This document shows positions 16,938 through 27,148 of a stretch of DNA of 64,000 bases, piece after piece. Position 1 is the stretch's first letter, and each line of letters opens with the position of its first letter. Location: contig JAGXKN010000004.1 in the NCBI GenBank assembly GCA_018335195.1, forward strand, positions 62,001-126,000. Reading direction: 5' to 3'. The stretch comes from Desulfobacterales bacterium (GTDB taxonomy: Bacteria; Desulfobacterota; Desulfobacteria; Desulfobacterales; Desulfosalsimonadaceae). The notes beneath the pieces were generated by a model that was given only the letters and a program-made list of their open reading frames with translations, ran no database searches and was not told where the DNA came from. Position numbers and translations under genes: made by a program.

Positions 16938-18140
16938 ATGGAGTTCCTTTCGAATAAGCGGATCATCCTCGGCGTAACCGGCGGAATCGCATGCTACAAG
17001 AGCGTAGAGCTCATGCGGCACCTGCAGCGGGCCGGGGCCGAGGTGTATGTGGCAATGACCCGGAATGCCGGCTGGTTTGTGGGACCGGTGACGTTTGAAG
17101 CCATATCCGGTCATCCGGTATTCCTAGATATGTTCGAGTCGAAGCGGGAAGAACCCATGCGGCATATTTCCTGGGCTGAAAATGCTGATGCCGCGGTGAT
17201 TGCACCGGCAACCGGCAACATTATCGGCAAGCTGGCCAATGGGATCGCTGATGATGCCCTGAGCACCCTGATGCTGGCGGTGACCGCGCCAAAACTGATT
17301 TGTCCGGCCATGAACACGCACATGTATGAAAACCGGGCCGTGCAAAGAAACCTGGAGCAGCTCGAGGCGGACGGCTACATCATTGTGGAGCCGAGTGCCG
17401 GCGAACTGGCCTGCAAGGCGGTAGGGCCGGGAAGGCTGGCTGATCCGGAGCGGATCTACAGCCAGATCCTGGATGTTTTTCTGCCCAATGATTATTTCGG
17501 CAAAAAGGTGGTCGTCACAGCAGGTCCCACCCGTGAACCCATGGACCCGGTTCGGTTTATCAGCAACCCGTCATCCGGGAAAATGGGATATGCCCTTGCC
17601 CGGGCCGCGGCAGGCAGAGGCGCGCACGTGATCCTGGTATCCGGGCCCACCGAGATTGTGCTGCCGGACCGGATTCACCATGTCCGGGTGCAAACCGCGC
17701 AGGAAATGGCTGAAGCCGTGTTTGCCGAGGCAGATAGCGCGGACATGATCATCAAGGTGGCTGCCGTATCCGATTACCGACCCGTGGAAGTTGCCCGGCA
17801 CAAGGTCAAGAAGGGTAAAGAACGTATTACCCTGGAGCTTGAAAAAACCACCGACATCCTGGCGGCACTGGCAGAGCGCAAGCGGGCCGGGCAGATCCTG
17901 GTCGGCTTTGCCGCCGAGACCCGGGACCTGGAAGAAAATGCCACTTTGAAGCTGGCGGCCAAGAAACTCGACATGATTGCCGCCAACCTGATCGGCGGGG
18001 CGGATTCCGGATTCCGCGCAGAGACCAACCACATCCGGCTGTTTTACAAGGACGGCAAATCCGAGCAGCTGCCGTTGATGGACAAGGAGGCGGCAGCACA
18101 CGTGCTGCTCGACCGGATCATTACTCTGGAAACCGCCTGA
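16938..18140 (+). CDS. coaBC: Bifunctional phosphopantothenoylcysteine decarboxylase/phosphopantothenate-cysteine ligase
   Basis: 400 residues from ATG 16938, where [20 protein letters not shown] is the standard CoaBC beginning and GGATGG precedes it; ATG 16929 is an alternative. CoaC half: [10 protein letters not shown] flavin loop, [11 protein letters not shown] with the active-site His, [10 protein letters not shown], and the Cys-containing [13 protein letters not shown]. CoaB half from about 190: [37 protein letters not shown] and LEKTTDIL. Two consecutive steps of CoA synthesis in the cytosol. Confidence 0.95.
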   Translation: MEFLSNKRIILGVTGGIACYKSVELMRHLQRAGAEVYVAMTRNAGWFVGPVTFEAISGHPVFLDMFESKREEPMRHISWAENADAAVIAPATGNIIGKLANGIADDALSTLMLAVTAPKLICPAMNTHMYENRAVQRNLEQLEADGYIIVEPSAGELACKAVGPGRLADPERIYSQILDVFLPNDYFGKKVVVTAGPTREPMDPVRFISNPSSGKMGYALARAAAGRGAHVILVSGPTEIVLPDRIHHVRVQTAQEMAEAVFAEADSADMIIKVAAVSDYRPVEVARHKVKKGKERITLELEKTTDILAALAERKRAGQILVGFAAETRDLEENATLKLAAKKLDMIAANLIGGADSGFRAETNHIRLFYKDGKSEQLPLMDKEAAAHVLLDRIITLETA

Positions 18141-18157
18141 ATGCGGAAGGGTTTGGC

Positions 18158-18859
18158 ATGGGGACAGTGAATCCCGGATTCTGTGCGCAGATTCTTGACG
18201 AGGTCAGGCAATACTTGTGCTTTTTAAATGACATCGGGTGTACCGGTATCGGACCGGGCCCAACGGGCCGGCAGATCGCGGAACAGTGGGAGGGCCGAGG
18301 TGCGCGGACATCCGGCGGTCTGGAAGAGATAAAGGAAGGCATCGGCGCCTGCCGGCGCTGCCGTCTGGCAGATGAACGCCGTGTCGTGGTCTTCGGGCAC
18401 GGCAATCCCCGGGCCCGGCTCATGTTTATCGGCCCTTTTCCGGAGGCCGAAGACGAGCAGGCCGGCATTCCATACAGCGGAGAAGCGGGGGCATTGCTCA
18501 CGCGGATCATCGAGGCCATCGGGCAGAGCCGGGAGTCCGTCTACATCAGCCATGCGGTCAAATGCCGTCCGCAATCCGACCGGGTGCCGGATAAATTCGA
18601 AGCCCGGGCCTGTCGGAAGCACCTGGAACTGCAGATTCATGCGGTATCCCCCGAAGTGATATGCCCACTCGGCGGGTTTGCCGCTCAGGCCCTTTTACGA
18701 ACCGAGTCGCCAATATCCCGCATCCGGGGAGAGTTTCGGGAGTACCAGGGCATTTGCGTGATGCCCACCCACGAACCCGCCTATCTGCTGGTCAATCCTG
18801 AGGCCAAAAGGGCGGTATGGGAGGATATGAAGAAGGTCATGGCGCGTATAAGTCATTAA
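18158..18859 (+). CDS. Family-4-like (Fe-S) uracil-DNA glycosylase
   Basis: 233 residues. An N-terminal region of about 45 residues precedes the UDG fold. Four Cys in the family-4 arrangement: CRRC near residue 66, KCRP and RACRK further on. The pattern VYISHAVKCRP, SGEAGALLTRII and the late THEPAYLL box are recognisable. The first active-site box, normally GE(A/G)PG..ED, reads GPFPEAEDE, and the late HP(S/A)YLL box reads HEPAYLL, so it is a divergent member. It removes uracil from DNA if active. It follows coaBC by 17 bases. Confidence 0.8.
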   Translation: MGTVNPGFCAQILDEVRQYLCFLNDIGCTGIGPGPTGRQIAEQWEGRGARTSGGLEEIKEGIGACRRCRLADERRVVVFGHGNPRARLMFIGPFPEAEDEQAGIPYSGEAGALLTRIIEAIGQSRESVYISHAVKCRPQSDRVPDKFEARACRKHLELQIHAVSPEVICPLGGFAAQALLRTESPISRIRGEFREYQGICVMPTHEPAYLLVNPEAKRAVWEDMKKVMARISH

Positions 18860-18866
18860 ATATTCA

Positions 18867-18895
18867 TTGACATCGCAAAAACATATATTTTAAAT
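18867..18895 (+). promoter_or_regulatory. Sigma-70-type promoter ahead of the Rho_N gene
   Basis: TTGACA (18867-18872), 17-base spacer, TTAAAT (18890-18895). Transcription would start near 18902 and run into the leader hairpins at 18897-18962. Confidence 0.5.
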
Positions 18896-18920
18896 ACAAG
18901 GATTGACTTTATATAGGATT

Positions 18921-18952
18921 GCGGGGGCATCGACCTCCGCTTTGTATTTTTT
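18921..18952 (+). terminator. Terminator-like hairpin in the leader of the Rho_N gene
   Basis: Stem GCGGGGG (18921-18927) with CCTCCGC (18934-18940), loop CATCGA, then TTTGTATTTTTT. It can compete with longer pairings GGATTGC/GCAATCC (18916-18922 with 18953-18959) and CAAGGATTG/CAATCCTTG (18897-18905 with 18954-18962). Being after a promoter and before the gene, it could be an attenuator. It could also simply end transcription from coaBC-udg. Confidence 0.55.
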
Positions 18953-18988
18953 GCAATCCTTGAAAATCAACGGAGATGAGAGCAAACC

Positions 18989-19318
18989 ATGGGAAAAAAG
19001 GAAAAACAGACCAAGGAAAAACCGCTGGAGAAAATGACCGCTTCTGAGTTGCGGGATATGGCAATCAATCTGCCGGAAATTACCGGCGCTTCCGGCATGA
19101 ACAAGACCGAACTGATCAAGGCCATTAAAAAAGTCAAGGGGATCGAAGACACCGGCAGGAAAAAACAGTCGGATGTCTCCGTTCGCCAGATCAAGGAAAA
19201 GATCCGGGAGCTTAAAAAACAACGGCAGGCTTGTCTTGAACAGGACGACAAGAAGATGGCCGATATCTATCGGCGCCGAATCAGTCGTTTGAAGAAGAAA
19301 ACCCGGCGTGTGGCATAA
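18989..19318 (+). CDS. Small Rho N-terminal-domain (SAP-like) protein
   Basis: 109 residues, very basic. KMTASELRDMAINLPEITGA then NKTELIKAIKKVKG at residues 15-50 is the Rho_N helix-extension-helix that binds nucleic acid; residues 60-109 are charged helix. No ATPase follows, so it is not Rho. It probably binds RNA or DNA; such stand-alone Rho_N proteins are poorly understood. GGAGATGAG precedes the start, and the leader is structured. Confidence 0.75.
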   Translation: MGKKEKQTKEKPLEKMTASELRDMAINLPEITGASGMNKTELIKAIKKVKGIEDTGRKKQSDVSVRQIKEKIRELKKQRQACLEQDDKKMADIYRRRISRLKKKTRRVA

Positions 19319-19333
19319 TTCAGACATGCAGAC

Positions 19334-19909
19334 ATGAAAATCGATCCCGCTTTTCTGGCATTTGATATCGACGGGGTGGTGGCAGACACCATGTCTTTGT
19401 TTCTGGCGATTGCCGAGAAGGATTTCGGCATCAGCCACATCCGCTATGAGGATATAACGGACTACGATCTGCGGCAGTACGATGGTGTTGATGAAACCGT
19501 GATGTGGGAGATTATCCTCCGGATCCTGGAGGGCAAATATGCACTGCCGCTTTACCCGATTGCTCACGCCCCGGAAGTGCTACAGCGAATCATTAGCAGC
19601 CGCCGACCGGCGCTTTTTGTCACCGCCCGGCCGGCGGGAGTCCATATTGCCGAGTGGCTTTGCAGCGTTTTGGATGTAGATGCCGATTGCCTTGACGTGG
19701 TGGCCACCGGGTCATTTGAGGATAAAAGGGAAGTGCTGGCCGAGCGCAACATCTCCCACTTTGTGGAAGACCGGCTGGAAACCTGTTACCTGCTTGCCGA
19801 AGCCGGTATTCAGCCGATTGTATTTTCGCAGCCGTGGAACCGGAAAAAACATCCGTTTCCGGAGGTCAGCAGCTGGCTGGAACTCGAATCCATGATCGCG
19901 CTTGAATGA
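19334..19909 (+). CDS. HAD-superfamily 5'-nucleotidase-like phosphatase
   Basis: 191 residues. Motif I DIDGVVADTM, motif II TARP, a Lys in DKREVL (motif III) and VEDRLE (motif IV) are the HAD set in order; the DxDG(V)VAD form and size resemble the NT5C (deoxy)nucleotidase group. A 4-base ATGA overlap with xerC links their translation. The substrate is unknown. Confidence 0.8.
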   Translation: MKIDPAFLAFDIDGVVADTMSLFLAIAEKDFGISHIRYEDITDYDLRQYDGVDETVMWEIILRILEGKYALPLYPIAHAPEVLQRIISSRRPALFVTARPAGVHIAEWLCSVLDVDADCLDVVATGSFEDKREVLAERNISHFVEDRLETCYLLAEAGIQPIVFSQPWNRKKHPFPEVSSWLELESMIALE

Positions 19910-20871
19910 CTGCAAATGCCGTAACAGAGCTGATCGATTCATTCGTGGATTACCTGGCCGCTGAAAAAGGGTATTCCGATCACACCTGCCGGGCTTATGC
20001 CAGGGACCTGAAGGATTTTTTGACATACTTTGTCGCCAACCGGACCACAGCTGCCACAAAGGATTCGCAGGAGGCGGAGACAGATGCAGATTCGGGGCAA
20101 TCCGCCGGCATCGAGCAGGTCAGTGCCCTGGTGATCCGGAGCTACCTGGGGCTGCTTTATAAGCAGAAAATCAAGAAGACCTCGATTGCCCGGAAGTTGT
20201 CTGCGATCCGGTCCTTTTTCAACTTTCTGGAAAAGCACCGGGTGATCTCCGAGAACCCGGCTACCTCGGTGCTTACACCCAAGCAGGACAAACCGGTGCC
20301 TAACTACCTGACCGTGGATGACATGTTCCGGCTGATTGATTCGGTAAAGGATCATACGCTGTCGGGAAAACGCAACCGGGCGATCCTGGAAGCGCTTTAC
20401 TCGACGGGTATTCGGGTTTCCGAGCTGGTGGGGCTGGACGTGGAGGACATCGATTTTGACCAGCGCATTGTCCGCGTGCTGGGCAAGGGGTCAATTGAGC
20501 GGATCGTGCCGATCGGCGAAAAGGCGCTTCAGGCCGTCCGGGTTTATCGGGAGGATTTGTACGGCAACAGTGCGAAGACGCCGGATATATATAAAGGCCC
20601 GCTTTTTTTGAATAAAAACGGCGGCCGCCTGACCGTGCGATCCGTTGCGCGCATGCTGGAGCAGGCGGCCCGGGCGGCCGGCCTGACCATGCCTGTTTCT
20701 CCGCATGACCTGCGCCACACCTTTGCCACGCATCTGCTCGATGCCGGTCTGGACCTTCGGATGGTCCAGGAACTTCTGGGGCACAAGCAGCTCTCCACGA
20801 CCCAGAAATATACGCATGTCAGCATTGAGCGGCTGATGGCCGCCTATGACAGCGCACACCCCAGGAAATAA
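19906..20871 (+). CDS. xerC: Tyrosine recombinase XerC
   Basis: 321 residues. N-terminal SAM-like core-binding domain ([20 protein letters not shown]), then catalytic Arg in TGIRVSEL, Lys in [34 protein letters not shown] with the His and the nucleophile Tyr. It resolves chromosome dimers at dif with XerD. It is followed by hslV and hslU, the order seen in Bacillus codV-clpQ-clpY, which supports a housekeeping XerC rather than a mobile integrase. It has an extra Ser/Asp/Glu-rich stretch near residues 45-65. Confidence 0.93.
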   Translation: MTANAVTELIDSFVDYLAAEKGYSDHTCRAYARDLKDFLTYFVANRTTAATKDSQEAETDADSGQSAGIEQVSALVIRSYLGLLYKQKIKKTSIARKLSAIRSFFNFLEKHRVISENPATSVLTPKQDKPVPNYLTVDDMFRLIDSVKDHTLSGKRNRAILEALYSTGIRVSELVGLDVEDIDFDQRIVRVLGKGSIERIVPIGEKALQAVRVYREDLYGNSAKTPDIYKGPLFLNKNGGRLTVRSVARMLEQAARAAGLTMPVSPHDLRHTFATHLLDAGLDLRMVQELLGHKQLSTTQKYTHVSIERLMAAYDSAHPRK

Positions 20872-20888
20872 GGAAAGGCACGACATTT

Positions 20889-21431
20889 ATGGCGGATTTT
20901 CACGGAACGACAATATTGGCGGTCCGGTACAACGGCAGGGTTGCCGTGGCCGGGGACGGCCAGGTCACTTTAAACGATGCGGTTATTAAGCACCAGGCCC
21001 GGAAGGTCAGACGGATATATAATGATCAGATCGTTGTCGGGTTTGCCGGCGCCACTGCAGACGCCTTAAACCTTTCCGAGCGGCTGGAAGGCAAGCTGGA
21101 GAGATACAACGGCAACCTGATCCGGGCAGCCGTGGAGCTGGCCCGGGACTGGCGCACCGACAAGTACCTGCGGCGCCTGGAGGCGATGATGATCGCGGTA
21201 GATGCCGCCCAGATGCTGTTGATTTCCGGCAACGGTGACGTGATAGAACCGGACGAAGGTATTCTCGGCATCGGATCCGGCGGGGTGGCGGCGCATGCCG
21301 CGGCTACCGCGCTGATCAAGCATGCCGACGAACTGAAACTGGAGGCTTCAGCTATTGTTCGCCAATCCATGGAGATTGCCGCCGGATTGTGCATATACAC
21401 GAATCATGAGTTCGTGGTGGAAGAAATTTAA
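20889..21431 (+). CDS. hslV: ATP-dependent protease HslV, peptidase subunit
   Basis: 180 residues. [12 protein letters not shown] resembles the ClpQ N-terminus; Thr7 would become the N-terminal nucleophile after removal of six residues. [18 protein letters not shown] and [15 protein letters not shown] are conserved HslV motifs. Forms a double hexamer capped by HslU. Confidence 0.96.
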   Translation: MADFHGTTILAVRYNGRVAVAGDGQVTLNDAVIKHQARKVRRIYNDQIVVGFAGATADALNLSERLEGKLERYNGNLIRAAVELARDWRTDKYLRRLEAMMIAVDAAQMLLISGNGDVIEPDEGILGIGSGGVAAHAAATALIKHADELKLEASAIVRQSMEIAAGLCIYTNHEFVVEEI

Positions 21432-21453
21432 AAACGGATATCATACAACGCTT

Positions 21454-22854
21454 ATGAGTGATTTAAAACCATCGCAAATTGTAGAAGAGCTCGATAAATA
21501 CATCATCGGCCAGCATAACGCCAAGCGCTCTGTGGCCATTGCGCTTCGCAACCGCTGGCGCCGCCGCCAGGTGGATCCCGAGCTGCGCGAGGAGATTGCG
21601 CCGAAAAACATCATCCTGATCGGTCCCACCGGCGTGGGCAAAACCGAGATTGCGCGTCGGCTGGCCAACCTCACGGATTCCCCCTTTTACAAGGTGGAGG
21701 CTTCAAAGTTTACAGAGGTTGGATACATCGGCCGGGACGTGGAATCCATGATCCGGGATCTGCTGGAGCTGACCATAAACATGCTCAAGGCGCGCGAGCA
21801 GGAGGCTGTACAGGGCAAGGCCCGGGAAATGGCAGAGGAGCGGATATTGGATCTGCTTTTGCCCGACTCCGGAAGCCGCGGCACCCGGCAGCAGTCTTCC
21901 CAGGCCGAAACCGGTAGCACGGATGACTCCGGCCTTGAGGTCTATGAACCGGAAAAACCGGCAGCTGCTTCTGAAACGCGGGAAAAGCTCCGGCGCATGC
22001 TTCGCGACGGCAGGCTCGATAACCGGCAGGTTGACATTGATGTTTCTGATCGGTCCTCCTCGCCCATGGTGGAGATTTTTTCCAATACCGGCATGGAAGA
22101 AATGGGGATCAACTTCAAGGATATGCTCGGCAGCATGATGCCGCGGGGATCCTCGCGCAAACGGCGGGTCACAGTGGCCGAGGCCGTGGAGATCCTGGCC
22201 CAGGAAGAGGCCCAGGGGCTTGTGGACATGGACAAGGTGACCCAGGAGGCCATTGAAAAGGTGGAGCAGTCCGGCATTATTTTTCTCGACGAAATCGACA
22301 AGATTACGGGAAAAGAGGGCGGACAGGGTCCGGATGTTTCCCGGGAGGGCGTGCAGCGCGACATGCTGCCCATTGTGGAGGGCAGCACGGTCAATACCAA
22401 GCACGGACCGGTCAAGACGGATCACGTCCTGTTTATCGCTTCCGGGGCGTTTCACACCAACAAGCCCTCGGACCTGATCCCTGAACTCCAGGGACGTTTT
22501 CCCATTCGCGTGGAGCTGGATTCCTTGTATAAGAATGATTTCATCCGGATTCTCACAGAACCGAAAAACGCGCTGCTGCTGCAGTATATCGCTCTGCTGC
22601 GCACCGAGGGGATGGAAGTGGCCTTTTCCGATGACGCCGTGGAGGAGATCGCGGGGTTTGCCGAAACCGTGAACAATCAGACCGAAAACATCGGTGCACG
22701 ACGGCTTCATACGTTAATGGAGCATCTGCTGGAAGATATCCTGTTTGACGCCCCGGATATTGATCAAAAGAAACTGGAGATCGACCGGGCGTTTGTGGAA
22801 GAACGGCTCCGGGACGTAAAAGAGGACCAGGACCTGAGCCGCTATATCCTGTAG
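21454..22854 (+). CDS. hslU: ATP-dependent protease ATPase subunit HslU
   Basis: 466 residues from ATG 21454; the open frame upstream overlaps hslV out of frame and is not used. GPTGVGKT at 57-64 (Walker A), [10 protein letters not shown] (Walker B) and an I domain in between rich in charged and Ser residues, then the sensor/arginine regions ([27 protein letters not shown]). C-terminus ends LSRYIL, as expected for docking into HslV. Unfolds substrates for HslV. Confidence 0.96.
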   Translation: MSDLKPSQIVEELDKYIIGQHNAKRSVAIALRNRWRRRQVDPELREEIAPKNIILIGPTGVGKTEIARRLANLTDSPFYKVEASKFTEVGYIGRDVESMIRDLLELTINMLKAREQEAVQGKAREMAEERILDLLLPDSGSRGTRQQSSQAETGSTDDSGLEVYEPEKPAAASETREKLRRMLRDGRLDNRQVDIDVSDRSSSPMVEIFSNTGMEEMGINFKDMLGSMMPRGSSRKRRVTVAEAVEILAQEEAQGLVDMDKVTQEAIEKVEQSGIIFLDEIDKITGKEGGQGPDVSREGVQRDMLPIVEGSTVNTKHGPVKTDHVLFIASGAFHTNKPSDLIPELQGRFPIRVELDSLYKNDFIRILTEPKNALLLQYIALLRTEGMEVAFSDDAVEEIAGFAETVNNQTENIGARRLHTLMEHLLEDILFDAPDIDQKKLEIDRAFVEERLRDVKEDQDLSRYIL

Positions 22855-22873
22855 AAAGGAATCCGGGCGAATC

Positions 22874-23749
22874 ATGACACCCAATGTTGCAGACATACTC
22901 ATCGAGGCCCTGCCGTATATCAGGTTTTTTTCCGGAATGACCCTGGTGGTCAAATACGGCGGTCATGCCATGGTTGATGAGCAGCTCAAGGAGGATTTCG
23001 CCAGGGATATCACACTGATGAAGTTCATCGGTCTGCACCCGGTGATTGTCCACGGCGGCGGCCCGCAGATTAACAGCGTGCTCGAGCGCATGGGCATCAG
23101 CCCCCGGTTTGTGCGCGGCATGCGCTTTACCGACCAGGAGACCATGGATGTCGTGGAGATGGTGCTCGGCGGAAACGTCAACAAGTCCATCGTGGCCCAG
23201 ATCAGCCGCCAGGGGGGGAAATCCGTGGGCCTGACCGGTAAGGACGGCGGGCTGATCCTGGCAGAAAAACTGCAGATCATGCATCAGCCGGATGAAAACA
23301 AGGCACCCGAGATCATCGATCCCGGCCTGGTGGGCAAGGTGACCCGCGTGAACGCGGAACTGATCCGGACGCTGTCCGGCCAGGGTTTTATTCCGGTGAT
23401 CGCCCCGGTCGGGGTGGGCACGGCCGGCGAGACCTACAACATCAACGCGGACCTGGTGGCGGCCAAGGTCGCCGGGGAACTGGCCTCCGGCCGGCTGATT
23501 TACCTGACCGACGTGGACGGTCTGATGGATACGGAGCAAAACCTGGTTTCCTCTGTGGACACGGAAACGGTCAAGCAGATGATCCAGGCGGGTACGATTT
23601 CCGGCGGCATGATTCCCAAGATTGAATACGCACTCGATGCGCTGAAAAACGGGGTGGAAAAGGTCCAGATCATCAACGGCACCCGGCGTCATGCCCTGCT
23701 TCTGGAGCTTTTCACGGACCAGGGCATCGGCACTCAGGTAACCACATAG
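22874..23749 (+). CDS. argB: Acetylglutamate kinase
   Basis: 291 residues. VVKYGGHAMVDEQLKEDFA, VHGGGPQIN, the GGNVNKSIVAQI substrate region and the ADLVAAKVAGELASGRLIYL nucleotide segment are those of ArgB. Phosphorylates N-acetylglutamate, second step of arginine synthesis. First of five consecutive arg genes; AAAGGA precedes the start. Arginine feedback is common for this long form but cannot be proven here. Confidence 0.96.
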   Translation: MTPNVADILIEALPYIRFFSGMTLVVKYGGHAMVDEQLKEDFARDITLMKFIGLHPVIVHGGGPQINSVLERMGISPRFVRGMRFTDQETMDVVEMVLGGNVNKSIVAQISRQGGKSVGLTGKDGGLILAEKLQIMHQPDENKAPEIIDPGLVGKVTRVNAELIRTLSGQGFIPVIAPVGVGTAGETYNINADLVAAKVAGELASGRLIYLTDVDGLMDTEQNLVSSVDTETVKQMIQAGTISGGMIPKIEYALDALKNGVEKVQIINGTRRHALLLELFTDQGIGTQVTT

Positions 23750-23758
23750 GCGGGAAAA

Positions 23759-24964
23759 ATGAACGAACAATACATCGATAGAGCCAATCAGGTGATTGCC
23801 AATACCTACAAGCGTTTTCCGCTGGTAATCAAGCGGGGACGGGGATGTACGCTGTGGGATGCCGATAATAACGAATACACGGATTTCGTGGCCGGTATTG
23901 CGGTGTGCAACCTCGGGCATGCCAGCCCGGAAATTTCCCGGGCCTTGAGGCTGCAGGCCGACAAGCTCTATCACGTATCCAACCTGTACTATACGGTCCC
24001 GCAGATTGATCTGGCCGAGTGGCTGGTTGCGCGCAGCTTTGCAGACCGGGTGTTTTTCTGCAACAGCGGATCCGAGGCAAACGAGGCGGCTTTGAAGCTG
24101 GCGCGCAAGACCTTCTTTGACAAGGGGGAGGATCAGCGCTGGCGGGTGGTGGCCATGGACCAGTCGTTTCACGGGCGCACCTTTGCCGCGCTTTCGGCAA
24201 CCGGCCAGAAGAAGGTGCGCGAGGGGTTCGAGCCGATCCTGGAAGGATTTGATTTCGTGCCGTTTAATGACATGGAAAAGCTTGAAGCGGCGGTCACGGA
24301 CAAGACCTGTGCGGTGCTCATGGAGCCGGTCCAGGGAGAAGGCGGCGTCCGCTGCGCAGACTCAGGTTTTCTTGAAGAGGTGCGCCGGCTTTGTGACGAA
24401 AAAGGCATTATCCTCATATTTGACGAAATCCAGACGGGCATCGGCAGGACCGGTAAATTGTTCGCCTATGAGCATTTCCATGTCAAGCCGGATGTCATGA
24501 CCCTGGCCAAGGCCCTGGGCAACGGATTGCCCATCGGTGCCATGCTGTGTACGGAAGCGGTTTCCAAGGCCTTTACACCCGGAAGTCACGCTTCGACCTT
24601 CGGCGGGACGCCGGTGATTACGGCAGCCGCGCGCGAAGTGCTCAAACTAATCGAGGAGGAAAACATCCTCGGGCACTGCCGGGAAGTGGGCGAATATTTC
24701 AAGTCCCAGCTGCTGTGGCTCAAGGACCGGTACCAGGAGATCGAGGAAGTGCGCGGCATCGGCGTGATGCTGGGCATGAAACTTTCGGAAAAAGGCGCGC
24801 CCATTGTTGAGGCCTGCATGAAAAAGGGCTTTCTGATTAACTGCACCCAGGAAAACGTGTTGCGGTTTGTCCCGCCGCTGATAATTACCCGGGAGGAAGT
24901 TGACGGACTGATTCAGTGTCTGGATGAAATTTTTGCCGAAAGGGGCGAAAGCCGAACCTGCTGA
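23759..24964 (+). CDS. argD: Acetylornithine aminotransferase
   Basis: 401 residues, class-III PLP aminotransferase. FVAGIAVCNLGHASPEI, FCNSGSEANEAALKLAR, DEIQTGIGRTG and the PLP-lysine box TLAKALGNGLPIGAM. Nine bases after argB. Converts N-acetylglutamate semialdehyde to N-acetylornithine. Confidence 0.96.
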   Translation: MNEQYIDRANQVIANTYKRFPLVIKRGRGCTLWDADNNEYTDFVAGIAVCNLGHASPEISRALRLQADKLYHVSNLYYTVPQIDLAEWLVARSFADRVFFCNSGSEANEAALKLARKTFFDKGEDQRWRVVAMDQSFHGRTFAALSATGQKKVREGFEPILEGFDFVPFNDMEKLEAAVTDKTCAVLMEPVQGEGGVRCADSGFLEEVRRLCDEKGIILIFDEIQTGIGRTGKLFAYEHFHVKPDVMTLAKALGNGLPIGAMLCTEAVSKAFTPGSHASTFGGTPVITAAAREVLKLIEEENILGHCREVGEYFKSQLLWLKDRYQEIEEVRGIGVMLGMKLSEKGAPIVEACMKKGFLINCTQENVLRFVPPLIITREEVDGLIQCLDEIFAERGESRTC

Positions 24965-24973
24965 GAGGAAACA

Positions 24974-25894
24974 TTGAAAAAGGATATACTGACACTGGTC
25001 GATCTGGCAGCTTCTGATTTCGATCACCTGTTTTCCCGCGCCGGCGAGCTCAAACACCGCCGGAAACAGGGCATTTCCGACCCCTGCCTGGCGGGCAGAA
25101 CCGTGGGGCTGATTTTTGAAAAAGCCTCCACCCGGACACGGATTTCCTTTGAGGCGGCCGCAGCCCAATTGGGCGGCACATCACTGTTTATCAGTTCTGC
25201 TGACACTCAGCTTGCCAGACAGGAACCCATTGCGGATACGGCCCGGGTGCTGGAGCGTTACCTGGATGCGCTTGTGCTGAGAACCTTTTCCCAGGAAATG
25301 CAGGCCGAATTTGCCCGGATTGCCTCAATACCCGTAATCAATGCCTTGACCGATACCTACCATCCCTGCCAGGTGTTAAGTGATCTTATGACCGTAATTG
25401 AGTTCAAGGGCGGATACAGTGGCATCAGAGTCGCCTGGGTGGGGGACGGCAACAATATGGCCCAATCCTGGATCAATGCCGCGGCCGTGCTTGGTTTTGA
25501 ACTGATCCTGGCATGTCCAGAGGGCTACATGCCGGAGGCGGCAATCGTGGAGCGTGCACGGAGCTGGGCCGGCAATAAAATCCGGGTTGTCCATGACCCG
25601 GCAGAAGCCGTGGAAAACGCGGACGTGGTCAATACGGATGTGTGGGCCAGCATGGGGCAGGAAAGCGAAGAAGAGACCAGGCGATCGGTGTTTGCGCCTT
25701 TCCAGGTAAACCGGGATCTCATGACACGCACTGCAAAAGATGCCATCGTAATGCATTGCCTGCCCGCGCACAAGGGCGAGGAAATTACCGAGGAAGTCTT
25801 TGAATCAGGTCAGTCCGTGGTGTGGGACCAGGCGGAAAACAAGATGCACATGCACAAGGCGATACTGGAGATGCTGATTATCGGGCAGGCCTGA
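24974..25894 (+). CDS. argF: Ornithine carbamoyltransferase
   Basis: 306 residues from a TTG start with GAGAGGAA just before it. [17 protein letters not shown] carries the carbamoyl-phosphate site; [21 protein letters not shown] and [16 protein letters not shown] complete the OTC signature. Makes citrulline. Nine bases after argD. Confidence 0.96.
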   Translation: MKKDILTLVDLAASDFDHLFSRAGELKHRRKQGISDPCLAGRTVGLIFEKASTRTRISFEAAAAQLGGTSLFISSADTQLARQEPIADTARVLERYLDALVLRTFSQEMQAEFARIASIPVINALTDTYHPCQVLSDLMTVIEFKGGYSGIRVAWVGDGNNMAQSWINAAAVLGFELILACPEGYMPEAAIVERARSWAGNKIRVVHDPAEAVENADVVNTDVWASMGQESEEETRRSVFAPFQVNRDLMTRTAKDAIVMHCLPAHKGEEITEEVFESGQSVVWDQAENKMHMHKAILEMLIIGQA

Positions 25895-25929
25895 ATTTTG
25901 CGCAACCGAACACAACAGGAGAAACGATT

Positions 25930-27144
25930 TTGGGTGCAAGTATCAACAAAGTGGTTCTGGCTTATTCCGGTGGCCTGGACACGTCCGTGATCTTGAAATG
26001 GCTGGCTGAAACCTATGACTGTGAGGTGATCGCGTTTGCCGCGGATATCGGCCAGGGCGAGGAGCTTGACCCCATCGAGGACAAGGCGAAAAAGACCGGA
26101 GCGTCTGCAGTCTATATTGACGACCTGAAGGAAGAATTCGTATCCGATTACGTGTTTCCGGCGTTCCGGGCCAATGCCATCTACGAGGGCCAATACCTGC
26201 TGGGCACATCCCTGGCCCGGCCCCTGATTGCCAAGCGGCAGATTGAAATCGCGCATGCGGAAAGCGCCGAAGCGGTCAGCCACGGCGCCACCGGCAAGGG
26301 AAACGACCAGGTGCGCTTTGAGCTCAGTTATTACGCCATTGATCCGCATATCAAAGTGATCGCCCCTTGGCGCGAGTGGGACCTGAATTCCCGCACTGCA
26401 CTGATGGCTTTTGCGGAAAAGCACGGCATTGCCGTGACCTCCACGAAAGAAAAACCCTACAGCACGGACCGCAACCTGCTGCATATCAGCTACGAGGGCG
26501 GCATCCTGGAAGATCCATGGAATCCGGCGCCCGAGGACATGTTTCTGCTGACGGTCTCGCCAAGGCAGGCCCCCGATGAACCGGAAGTTGTTGACATCAC
26601 GTTTGATCAGGGAGATCCGGTGGCTGTTAACGACCAGCCCCTGTCCCCGGCCGCATTACTCGCGGAGCTAAACCGGCTGGGCGGCCGCCACGGCATCGGC
26701 CGGGTCGATATCGTGGAAAACCGGTTCGTGGGGATGAAATCCCGCGGCATATATGAGACGCCCGGCGGTAACATTCTGCGCACCGCTCACATGGCCATGG
26801 AGTCCATTACAATGGACCGGGAGGTCATGCACCTGCGAGATTCCATGATCCCGCGGTATTCGGAGATGATATACAACGGGTTCTGGTTCGCCCCGGAACG
26901 CGAATTGCTGCAGTCCATGATGGACCAGGCCCAGAAGAACGTCTCCGGCGCGGTGCGGCTGGAACTCTACAAGGGCGGATGCCGGGTGCTGGGCCGCAAA
27001 TCCGAGCATTCCCTGTACAGCGAGGATTTTGCCACCTTCGAGGATGACACGGTGTACCGGCAGGAGGATGCCGAAGGCTTTATCCGGTTAAATGCGCTTC
27101 GGCTCCGGATTCGAAACCTGATGGAAAAGTCGGGACGGGGGTAA
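25930..27144 (+). CDS. argG: Argininosuccinate synthase
   Basis: 404 residues from TTG 25930 (AGGAG at 25917-25921); an upstream frame start at 25822 lies inside argF and is not used. [15 protein letters not shown] is the ATP-pyrophosphatase P-loop, [12 protein letters not shown] and [14 protein letters not shown] are family motifs. Joins citrulline and aspartate. Confidence 0.96.
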   Translation: MGASINKVVLAYSGGLDTSVILKWLAETYDCEVIAFAADIGQGEELDPIEDKAKKTGASAVYIDDLKEEFVSDYVFPAFRANAIYEGQYLLGTSLARPLIAKRQIEIAHAESAEAVSHGATGKGNDQVRFELSYYAIDPHIKVIAPWREWDLNSRTALMAFAEKHGIAVTSTKEKPYSTDRNLLHISYEGGILEDPWNPAPEDMFLLTVSPRQAPDEPEVVDITFDQGDPVAVNDQPLSPAALLAELNRLGGRHGIGRVDIVENRFVGMKSRGIYETPGGNILRTAHMAMESITMDREVMHLRDSMIPRYSEMIYNGFWFAPERELLQSMMDQAQKNVSGAVRLELYKGGCRVLGRKSEHSLYSEDFATFEDDTVYRQEDAEGFIRLNALRLRIRNLMEKSGRG

Positions 27145-27148
27145 GTGC

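Noticed and set aside
19906-20871. XerC-like recombinase as a mobile-element integrase
   Set aside because: Order with hslV and hslU is the housekeeping one; no attachment site or cargo is seen.
22553-24172. 539-codon minus-strand open frame opposite hslU, argB and argD
   Set aside because: Antisense to three clear genes with full motifs; composition of a shadow frame.
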